This document shows positions 56,876 through 64,000 of a stretch of DNA of 64,000 bases, piece after piece. The notes beneath the pieces are model-generated. The model searched no databases and was not told the origin of the DNA. It was given only the letters and a program-made list of their open reading frames with translations. The stretch's first letter is position 1, and the number at the start of each line of letters is the position of its first letter. Made by a program: the position numbers and the translations under genes. This DNA comes from CALNXN01 sp942490645 (GTDB taxonomy: Bacteria > Pseudomonadota > Alphaproteobacteria > Rhodobacterales > Rhodobacteraceae): contig CALNXN010000004.1 of the NCBI GenBank assembly GCA_942490645.1, positions 84,482-148,481 of the forward strand, read 5' to 3'.

Positions 56876-59322
56876 CGCAGAAACCCGGCCCAACACAGAG
56901 CATGACTGGACATACCATGAAAGACCTGAAATCCACAGGCGCACTGGCTGGCGCGATTGACTTTCACCTGGCCCACAGTGTTGGCAAGACACCGGACAGC
57001 GCCTCGGTGACAGATTGGCGTCTGGCGCTGTCACGCGCGGTGCGGGACAAGCTGATCACACCCTGGTTTGACGCAACCCATCAGACCTACGCAAAGGACC
57101 GCAAGCGGGTTTACTACCTGTCGATGGAGTTCCTGCTGGGCCGTATTCTAGAGGACGCAGTGAACAATCTGGGTCTTGAGGACGAGGCAAAAGAAGCGCT
57201 GGCAGGTTATGGCGTCAGTTTTGCGGATGTGGTGGGTGATGAACCTGATGCAGCCCTCGGCAATGGCGGGCTGGGCCGTCTTGCGGCGTGCTTCCTTGAT
57301 AGCCTGTCCTGCCTTGGTATCCCTGCCTATGGCTACGGCATTCGCTACGCGCATGGTCTGTTTCGCCAATCCTTCGAAGATGGTCGCCAGATGGAAATGG
57401 CCGAAGACTGGCTGCGTCATCAACACAACTGGGAATTCGAGCGGTCCGAATGCCTCTATGATATCGGCTTTGGTGGCCAGGTCACCGAGACCGGCAATAC
57501 CGCCATTTGGACACCGTCCGATATCGTAATGGCACAGGCTTATGACACACCGGTGCCAGGATGGCGGGCCAAGTGGACCAATACGCTGCGTTTGTGGTCT
57601 GCGAAGCCGAAAAAGATTTTTGACCTCGACCCTTTCAATCGCGGTGAATACATACAGGCTGCCGCCCCCGAAGTGTTGGCCGAGACCATCTCGCGGGTGC
57701 TCTACCCTGATGACAGCACAGCGATCGGCAAGGAACTACGCCTCAAGCAGGAGTTCTTCTTTACGTCTGCCTCGCTGCAGGACCTTATGCGCCGTTTCCT
57801 TGCGCATAACGGGGACTTGCAGGCGCTGCCTAGCAAGGTCGCGATCCAAATGAACGACACGCACCCCGCGATTGCAGGGCCTGAGCTGATCCGGCAGTTG
57901 ATGGATGTGCACGGACAGGATTTCGACGCCGCTTTCAATATCGCGCAAGGCACGCTGCACTACACTAATCACACGCTTTTGCCCGAAGCGCTGGAGGCAT
58001 GGGAAGTGTCCCTGATGGGCACGATCCTGCCCCGCCACATGCAATTGATTGAACGCATAGACGATCGTCTGGCGCGCGATGTGAAAGCCTCCAAGACTGC
58101 CGCAAACCCGCGCATTGTCGCCCACGGCAACGTTAACATGGGCACGCTGGCCTTTACTTGCGCGCGCAAGGTCAATGGCGTCTCGGCTCTACATACGGAC
58201 CTGATGAAGCAAACCGTGTTTAGTGATTTGCACGCCATCTATCCCGACCGCATCCTCAATCAGACCAATGGGGTAACCCCGCGCCGCTGGGTGCATGGCT
58301 GCAACCCCGGCTTACGCGGTTTGCTGAACGAGACGATTGGCACGGACTGGGTCAACGATCTGGAGCAACTGGAGCAACTCGCCCCACTGGCCGACGACGC
58401 GGCGTTTCGCAAACGGTTCATGGCCGTTAAACAAGGCAACAAGCAGCGCCTTGCCGATTGGGTGTCGCGGAACATGGGGGTCAAGATTTCACCCACCGCC
58501 ATGTTCGACATTCAGATCAAGCGCATCCACGAATACAAGCGACAGTTAATGAACGCGCTGGAAACTGCGGCGCTGGCGAACGCGATCCGCAAAGATCCGG
58601 ATGCGGATTGGACCCCGCGTGTCAAGTTCTTCGGCGGCAAGGCAGCCCCGGCGTATATCGACGCCAAGAACATCATCCGGCTGATCAACGACATTGCCAA
58701 AACGATTAACAATGATCCGGTGATCGGCGACCGCCTGAAGGTGATTTACCCGCCAAACTACAACGTCTCCATGGCGGAAATCTTGATTCCGGCAGCGGAC
58801 CTGTCCGAGCAAATCTCAACCGCTGGCAAGGAAGCCTCTGGCACCGGCAACATGAAGTTCGCGCTAAACGGAGCCCTGACGATCGGCACCCTGGATGGCG
58901 CGAATGTGGAAATCCGCGACCACGTTGGGGAGGAAAATATCTATATTTTCGGCATGACAGCGAGCGAGGTGCAGGATGCACGCGAAGGGTATGTCACCCA
59001 ATCCTACATCGACCAAAGCCCGATCTTGACCGAGGTCATCGACCAAATCCGCACCGGATTCTATTCAGCCGACGATCCAACGCGCCACTGGCCCGTGCTC
59101 GAAAAACTGCTGCGCGACGACTACTTCATGGTCGCTGCGGATTTCGACGCTTACTGGAACGCGCAGCGCAAAGTCGATGCAGGCTTTGTGGATGCCGACG
59201 CGTGGGCACGGATGGCTGTCCTGAACACTGCGCATTCAGGCTGGTTCTCGTCAGATCGCACCATCCAAGGCTATGCCGACGACATTTGGGGCGTCTCATC
59301 GCTTCTGGGAGAAGACAAGTGA
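56872..59322 (+). CDS. glgP: Glycogen phosphorylase
   Basis: An 816-residue PLP enzyme releasing glucose-1-phosphate from glycogen. The PLP-binding EASGTGNMKFALNGALTIGTLDGANVEI is in the C-terminal third, with QTNGVTPRRWV, VKFFGGKAAP and the N-terminal YYLSMEFLLGRIL. The start is uncertain: GTG 56872 overlaps the pgm stop (GTGA); ATGs at 56902 and 56917 are possible. GlgB follows in a GTGA overlap. Confidence 0.95.
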   Translation: MTQKPGPTQSMTGHTMKDLKSTGALAGAIDFHLAHSVGKTPDSASVTDWRLALSRAVRDKLITPWFDATHQTYAKDRKRVYYLSMEFLLGRILEDAVNNLGLEDEAKEALAGYGVSFADVVGDEPDAALGNGGLGRLAACFLDSLSCLGIPAYGYGIRYAHGLFRQSFEDGRQMEMAEDWLRHQHNWEFERSECLYDIGFGGQVTETGNTAIWTPSDIVMAQAYDTPVPGWRAKWTNTLRLWSAKPKKIFDLDPFNRGEYIQAAAPEVLAETISRVLYPDDSTAIGKELRLKQEFFFTSASLQDLMRRFLAHNGDLQALPSKVAIQMNDTHPAIAGPELIRQLMDVHGQDFDAAFNIAQGTLHYTNHTLLPEALEAWEVSLMGTILPRHMQLIERIDDRLARDVKASKTAANPRIVAHGNVNMGTLAFTCARKVNGVSALHTDLMKQTVFSDLHAIYPDRILNQTNGVTPRRWVHGCNPGLRGLLNETIGTDWVNDLEQLEQLAPLADDAAFRKRFMAVKQGNKQRLADWVSRNMGVKISPTAMFDIQIKRIHEYKRQLMNALETAALANAIRKDPDADWTPRVKFFGGKAAPAYIDAKNIIRLINDIAKTINNDPVIGDRLKVIYPPNYNVSMAEILIPAADLSEQISTAGKEASGTGNMKFALNGALTIGTLDGANVEIRDHVGEENIYIFGMTASEVQDAREGYVTQSYIDQSPILTEVIDQIRTGFYSADDPTRHWPVLEKLLRDDYFMVAADFDAYWNAQRKVDAGFVDADAWARMAVLNTAHSGWFSSDRTIQGYADDIWGVSSLLGEDK

Positions 59323-61529
59323 GCAAAACAATCTACGCCCCGCAGTTTGATGCCACCACGGCCGAAGCCCTGCTGAACGGCACGATGACCGATCCCTTCT
59401 CGGTCCTTGGCCCACACAAGAACGGTCGCCGCTACAGCGTCACAGCGCTTTTGCCCGGAGCGCAAAGTGTTGAAGTTCTGGATGGTAAAACAGGTAAGGT
59501 CGAAGCCACTTTGGAACGGCTCGACGGTCGTGGGCTGTTTTCGGGTTTTGTGCGCAAGGGCGTTGCGCTCGGGGCTTATCGCCTGCGCGCCTGTAGTGCT
59601 GAAGCTGAGTGGATACATAACGACGCCTACCGCTTTGGCCCCGTTCTGGGCGAGCTGGACGAATACCTGATCGCCGAAGGCGCGCATCTGCGACTTTGGG
59701 ACCGCATGGGTGCGCACCCGATAACACATCAGGGCGCGCAGGGTGTGCATTTCGCGGTCTGGGCCCCGGCCGCTTCTCGTGTTTCCGTTGTGGGGGAGTT
59801 CAATCAATGGGATGGAAGACGACATGTGATGCGCGCCCGCGGATCAACCGGCATTTGGGAAATCTTCATCCCTGATCTGGGCGAAGGCACCGTCTACAAA
59901 TACGAAATCCGTGATGGATCAGGGACCATCCTGCCTCTGAAGGCGGACCCTGTAGGGTTTGGTTCAGAGCACCCACCTGCGACGGCATCCGTCGTACGCG
60001 ACCTCAATGGGTTCGAGTGGAGCGACGACGAGTGGATGACCACACGCGGTGCCCGCAACCGCCACGACCAGCCAGTGTCCATCTATGAGGTTCATCTTGG
60101 CTCGTGGCGGCGCAAGGTCGAAGACGGGGACCGCCCGCTTAGCTACCTGGAATTCGCGTCAGAACTGGTCGACTACGTACGTGACATGGGCTTCACCCAT
60201 ATCGAGCTGATGCCGATCTCAGAATTTCCGTTCGATGGATCCTGGGGCTATCAGCCCATCGGCCTTTTCGCACCGACGATCCGCTATGGCACGCCAGATG
60301 AGTTTCGCGCCTTCATCAATGCCGCACATCAGGCCGGCCTCGGCGTTCTGCTCGACTGGGTACCGGGTCACTTCCCGGCCGACGCGCATGGTCTGGGGCA
60401 ATTCGATGGCTCAGCGCTTTATGAACACGCCGACCCGCGCGAAGGGTTCCATCAAGACTGGAACACGCTGATCTACAATTATGGCCGCCGCGAGGTGCAG
60501 AATTTCCTTTGTGCAAACGCGCTCTACTGGATCAAGGAATTTCACGTTGACGGTCTGCGTGTTGATGCCGTGGCGTCGATGCTATATCGCGATTATTCGC
60601 GCGCTGATGGCGAATGGATCCCGAACGAACACGGCGGACGCGAAAACCTCGAAGCCATCGCCTTTCTTCAGCGTACGAATGCGCTGGTCTACAATGCGGA
60701 TGCTGGCGTGATGATGGCAGCGGAAGAAAGCACGTCCTTCCCCGGTGTCAGCAAACCCGTCGATCAGGGCGGTCTTGGCTTCGGTTTCAAATGGAACATG
60801 GGCTGGATGAACGATACCCTCGACTACATGGGCCGCGACCCGATTCATCGTTCGCATCACCACCACCAGATGACCTTCGGCCTGACCTATGCCTTCTCAG
60901 AGAATTTCATCCTGCCAATCAGCCACGATGAAGTCGTTCACGGCAAAGGCTCGATGCTGTCCAAGATGCCTGGTGAGGGGTTCGACAAGTTCGCGGCCCT
61001 GCGCAGCTATTATGGTTTCATGTGGGGCCATCCAGGCAAAAAGCTGTTGTTCATGGGACAGGAGTTTGCACAGGGCGCGGAATGGAACCATGGCCGCTCG
61101 CTCGACTGGCACCTGCTCGAGCATGAGTGGCATCGCGGGATGCAGCAGTGGGTCAAAGCCCTGAATGCATTCTACAAAGAGACCCCGACGCTTTTTGCCA
61201 CCGATTGTGATCCATCCGGTTTCTACTGGCTTGAAGTCGATCAGTCGGACATCTCCACTTATGCGTGGGTTCGTCAGGGAGAGCGCGGACAAGACCCTGT
61301 CTTGGTCGTATGCAACATGACGCCTTCCCTGCGAGCAGGCTACCGTTTAGGCGTCCCGAACGCAGGCCGCTGGGATGTGGCTTTGAACAGCAATGCTGCG
61401 GATTTTGGCGGATCTGGGCACGGACCGAGCAGTTGTGAGAGTGAGGCCATTGCTTGGAGTGGTCAGTCGCAGTCGATTTCCTTTGACCTTCCCGGCAATA
61501 CGGCGCTCTTCTTCCGTTTGGCGAACTAG
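59319..61529 (+). CDS. glgB: 1,4-alpha-glucan branching enzyme
   Basis: A 736-residue GH13 enzyme that forms 1,6 branches in glycogen. Two N-terminal CBM48-like domains are followed by the barrel: VSIYEVHLGSWRRK, DWVPGHFPADAHGLGQFDGS, FHVDGLRVDAVASMLYRDYSR, the acid/base AEESTSFPGVSKPVDQGGLG and PISHDEVVHGKGSML. I chose the GTG at 59319 (VSKTIYAP) in a GTGA overlap with glgP; no ATG close by is in frame. Confidence 0.95.
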   Translation: MSKTIYAPQFDATTAEALLNGTMTDPFSVLGPHKNGRRYSVTALLPGAQSVEVLDGKTGKVEATLERLDGRGLFSGFVRKGVALGAYRLRACSAEAEWIHNDAYRFGPVLGELDEYLIAEGAHLRLWDRMGAHPITHQGAQGVHFAVWAPAASRVSVVGEFNQWDGRRHVMRARGSTGIWEIFIPDLGEGTVYKYEIRDGSGTILPLKADPVGFGSEHPPATASVVRDLNGFEWSDDEWMTTRGARNRHDQPVSIYEVHLGSWRRKVEDGDRPLSYLEFASELVDYVRDMGFTHIELMPISEFPFDGSWGYQPIGLFAPTIRYGTPDEFRAFINAAHQAGLGVLLDWVPGHFPADAHGLGQFDGSALYEHADPREGFHQDWNTLIYNYGRREVQNFLCANALYWIKEFHVDGLRVDAVASMLYRDYSRADGEWIPNEHGGRENLEAIAFLQRTNALVYNADAGVMMAAEESTSFPGVSKPVDQGGLGFGFKWNMGWMNDTLDYMGRDPIHRSHHHHQMTFGLTYAFSENFILPISHDEVVHGKGSMLSKMPGEGFDKFAALRSYYGFMWGHPGKKLLFMGQEFAQGAEWNHGRSLDWHLLEHEWHRGMQQWVKALNAFYKETPTLFATDCDPSGFYWLEVDQSDISTYAWVRQGERGQDPVLVVCNMTPSLRAGYRLGVPNAGRWDVALNSNAADFGGSGHGPSSCESEAIAWSGQSQSISFDLPGNTALFFRLAN

Positions 61530-61570
61530 GACGCTACCGGGGCAGTTGGAAGAAACGCAGAAGGGGAAAC

Positions 61571-62212
61571 ATGACAGCCGTCGAGCCACCCAGAAAACAC
61601 GCTTCATTAGATACAATCGTTGCCGCAATCCGGGCACATGACAAAGATCAGCGACGCGTTCTGATTGGCATTGCCGGTCCACCGGGAGCCGGAAAATCCA
61701 CTCTCGCTGCAAAGCTCGCCACACGCCTTGGAGCGCAAGCGGCAGTGTTGCCCATGGATGGGTACCACCTCGACAATACGACCCTCACCGAAATGGGTCT
61801 CTTGGATCGCAAAGGGGCTCCGCAGACCTTTGACAGTTCAGGCTTCGTGCAACTTGTGCGCACCCTGCGTCAAGGGGAGGATGTTTCATACCCAACCTTC
61901 GACCGTGATCAGGATAAGACGATTTCTGACGGCGGGCACATTGATGGCGGAACAGGTATCGTTTTGATCGAGGGCAATTACCTGCTCCTACAGCAATCAC
62001 CTTGGTCTGATCTGAAGCCGCTCTTTGATCTTACCATTTTTTTGGATGTCCCCAAGGATGTGCTGAAGTCCCGATTGGTAGCCCGCTGGCAGAAGCACGG
62101 TCTGTCAGACACGCAGGCAGAAACCCGTGCCGAAGAAAATGATATGAAGAACGTTGAACTCGTACTCTCCTCTTTGGCGAGCGCAGACTTTCTTACGGGA
62201 GAGGAAAACTAG
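61571..62212 (+). CDS. P-loop kinase, FrcK/uridine-kinase/pantothenate-kinase-like
   Basis: A 213-residue P-loop NTPase: GIAGPPGAGKSTLAAKLATRLG (Walker A), LPMDGYHLDN with the substrate-binding Asp, and IVLIEGNYLLL (Walker B region), like the uridine kinase/phosphoribulokinase family. Proteins of this size and type in fructose ABC operons are called FrcK. It follows glgB by 41 bases, so it may be the last gene of the glycogen operon. Phosphorylation of a sugar or nucleoside is likely, but the substrate is open. Confidence 0.8.
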   Translation: MTAVEPPRKHASLDTIVAAIRAHDKDQRRVLIGIAGPPGAGKSTLAAKLATRLGAQAAVLPMDGYHLDNTTLTEMGLLDRKGAPQTFDSSGFVQLVRTLRQGEDVSYPTFDRDQDKTISDGGHIDGGTGIVLIEGNYLLLQQSPWSDLKPLFDLTIFLDVPKDVLKSRLVARWQKHGLSDTQAETRAEENDMKNVELVLSSLASADFLTGEEN

Positions 62213-62476
62213 CGCGAGTCTCACGAGTACGATTGATCACATGAGATCGATTCAGCGCGGTTCGGGAGCCGTATTGCGGTTCATCAATCAAGTCGACGCC
62301 AGAAACGATCGCAGTGATGCGTTGGAAGCCTCCATCCACGTCATCGCCGATGGAGAATTGGATAGCCTGTTTCACCAAATCAAGAATAGAAAATCGTCAG
62401 TGTGCAACCCCTGTGCGACGCACAAAAAGTGTTTTCAGAGGGCGACAAAGCAGCCCTTCATGCAAGTCTGGCAGAC

Positions 62477-62665
62477 TCACATATTATCCGCACGGCGGAC
62501 TATCCACCGCCTCGCGCCAGAGGGATCGACAACGAGATACAGCCTGTTGCCGTCCCCATAACGCCCAGCGCTTAGGTTCTTTGTCAGTTTCTTGGTCAGC
62601 TTGCCGGGCAGAGACAATTCGAGAGCGCCATTTAAAATACCACTCACGCAACAAGGGCAGGCCAT
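62477..62665 (-). pseudogene. N-terminal fragment of a tyrosine recombinase
   Basis: The minus-strand frame reads KLTKKLTKNLSAG, GRYGDGNRLYLVVDPSGARRW, then a stop at 62477. The sequence matches the arm-binding N-terminal domain of P4-type integrases (typically with GRYGDGNGLYLVVDPSGARRW). Homology stops after about 42 residues and no catalytic domain follows on this strand, so it is a truncated relic. The ends are approximate: the recombinase-like part is 62477-62602, and the frame extends to an ATG at 62665. Confidence 0.7.
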
Positions 62666-62923
62666 ATCGAAAGAAACTCAAGACAAAACAACATGCGGAC
62701 TAGAGCCAGCAATAAAAAGGACAAAGGCTGCCCAAAGCAACCCGCATCAAATTAAAAAAATGTGATAGTGGCGGACCGAGGAACTGCCTATCCATCACTT
62801 CACTTTGTGTCACGCCTCATTCTTCATTTCTCAACAACAGCTTAACGTTTTTATTCTTTCAAAGCGTTGCAGGTCGTTTCATTCTATCCCATGCTTAGTG
62901 GTGGGAAAAAGGCGGGATGAGAT

Positions 62924-64000
62924 ATGAGCAATACCATCGAAACGCGTCTAAGCCGTGAAAGAGCCAGGCATGTACGGAGACACGGTTTGGGACTCCTTAT
63001 CTCAACGTCGCTTCTGGTGAACAAAAGCTGGATCCTGCGCGTGACCGTGAAGGGGCAAAGCAGGCGCCGAGAGATTGGCCTGGGGCATCGGGTTGCGGCC
63101 GTCGCAGACGCACAGAGCAGCCGCCCGGAGAGCTGCGAAAGAGGCCAAGGCGGACGCGATCCATCGCCAAGCGCGATTTTCGACAGATGACTTTCCAGAA
63201 GTCTGCGAAAGAGTCGTCGAAGCACTGTCGCCGACCTTCGAGCAGTGCTACGCGGCGCAATGGCTGAGCCTGTCCAACCACGCCTTTCCGCGAAACTTCG
63301 GCACAACATCGCAACGACGAGCGCAAAGACGTGCTCGAAGTCCTGAGCCCGATTTGGGTAGACCACCCGACTGCCAAGCGCCTCGCCAGCATGGAAGCGG
63401 CCTTCGATCACGGCGAGAAAAGGCTACTGGGATGGCTGTCCCCGTAGACGGCGCGCTCATGCGGTCCCTGCCGAAGGGTAGGCACAGGGCGAAGCATCAC
63501 GCGGCGACCGGCTTGCGCACGTGCCAGCCATGGCCGAACCAGGGATCGCAAGCAACAGCCGCCTTGTGCCCGCGGTTCATCATCCCGACGGCCGTGCGCA
63601 GCGGTGAGGCGCGAATGGCGACATGGGACGAAATCGACCTCGACAACAAGACATGGATCATTCCGCCGGAACGGATGGTTGTGGAAGTCGAACATCGTTC
63701 CCTAAGTGACGAGGCGACGATTGGCGAGAGATCGAAGGGCTTGATCCGCGGTTGGTGTTCCCGTCGCCTTCAATCCGCCCCAAACGGAACGGGAAAACCG
63801 CTCAGCGTCAACGCCTTCCGCCCCTTGTTCAGAATGAAACGTGAAGGAACGACAGCCCACGGTTTCCGTCGTCGCTCGGGACTGGTGCGCCGAGAGCGCC
63901 CACGCCGATCGCGAGATCGCAGAGGTCGCGCTGGCGCACAAGGTGCGGCGTAGAGAGTCGGCTTTCGGTCAGATCTGCTTGAAAGGCGTCGCGAGCTCAT
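62924..64000 (+). pseudogene. Frameshifted P4-type tyrosine recombinase, partial at window end
   Basis: From ATG 62924 (MSNTIETRLSR), a near full-length integrase can be followed only by switching frames. NKSWILRVTVKGQSRRREIGLG is in one frame. AAARRAAKEAKADA and AAQWLSLSNHAFPRNFG are in a second. DVLEVLSPIWVDHPTAKRL is in a third. SGEARMATWDEIDLDNKTW and GKPLSVNAFRPLFRM return to the second, and RDWCAESAHADREIAEVALAH needs another shift. The catalytic regions (RSGEAR; H-x2-R near AHGFR) are still visible. At least three indels make it non-functional. It runs to the window edge, where LERRRELM marks the usual C-terminus. Confidence 0.85.

Overview
The window reads as a chromosomal segment of an alphaproteobacterium of the Rhodobacterales, most likely the Roseobacter group. 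This is judged from the protein repertoire (CoxG-type SRPBCC protein, class III transaminases, the R. sphaeroides-like smo/mtlK polyol operon, an MhbM/XlnD-type 3-hydroxybenzoate hydroxylase), a moderately high G+C content, and tightly packed operons with ATGA/GTGA stop-start overlaps. No rRNA, tRNA or CRISPR array was found.

Region by region: 0-3.3 kb holds ubiA (ubiquinone), a large OmpA-like envelope protein and a small membrane coiled-coil protein, on the + strand. 3.3-12.6 kb is a long minus-strand run: moaE-moaD, pgsA, uvrC, a PTR1-like SDR, a Ca2+/Na+ antiporter, a 54-residue membrane/zinc-ribbon microprotein, an S49 peptidase, a YadGH-like ABC exporter and a CoxG-like protein. 12.7-23.3 kb holds a DMT exporter, a quinone oxidoreductase, two class III aminotransferases facing each other, a hybrid histidine kinase divergent from a LuxR-type response regulator, and a membrane protein fused to a spermidine-synthase-like domain. 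23.3-32.7 kb is a catabolic block on the minus strand: a NitT/TauT-type ABC transporter, gentisate dioxygenase and 3-hydroxybenzoate 6-hydroxylase (one aromatic-acid module), then acetate kinase, an iron alcohol dehydrogenase and a PuuA-like glutamine synthetase. 32.7-37.6 kb is gene-poor, with an OafA-type acyltransferase and a VOC protein.

37.6-48.4 kb is sugar and polyol metabolism. A smoEFGK-smoS-mtlK operon (sorbitol/mannitol uptake and oxidation to fructose) sits under a LacI-type regulator. It is followed upstream by a PfkB sugar kinase and a ROK regulator. Both smoF and the LacI gene carry an apparent frameshift. A perfect 14-bp palindrome next to a TATAAT box lies upstream of smoE, and a 13-bp hairpin lies between smoE and smoF. 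Divergent from the ROK gene, across a 35-bp near-perfect inverted repeat, starts the glycogen operon glgC-glgA-glgX-malQ-pgm-glgP-glgB (48.5-61.5 kb), nearly all translationally coupled. A P-loop sugar/nucleoside kinase follows it. Polyol to fructose to fructose-6-P to glucose-1-P to glycogen is a coherent inferred route, missing only phosphoglucose isomerase here.

The last 1.8 kb is decayed DNA: an N-terminal fragment of one tyrosine recombinase on the minus strand and a multiply frameshifted, nearly complete second one on the plus strand. This suggests the edge of an old genomic island. I found no clearly undescribed system. The best leads are the two frameshifts in the polyol locus, the operator-like repeats, the microprotein and the kinase/regulator/fused-synthase neighbourhood.
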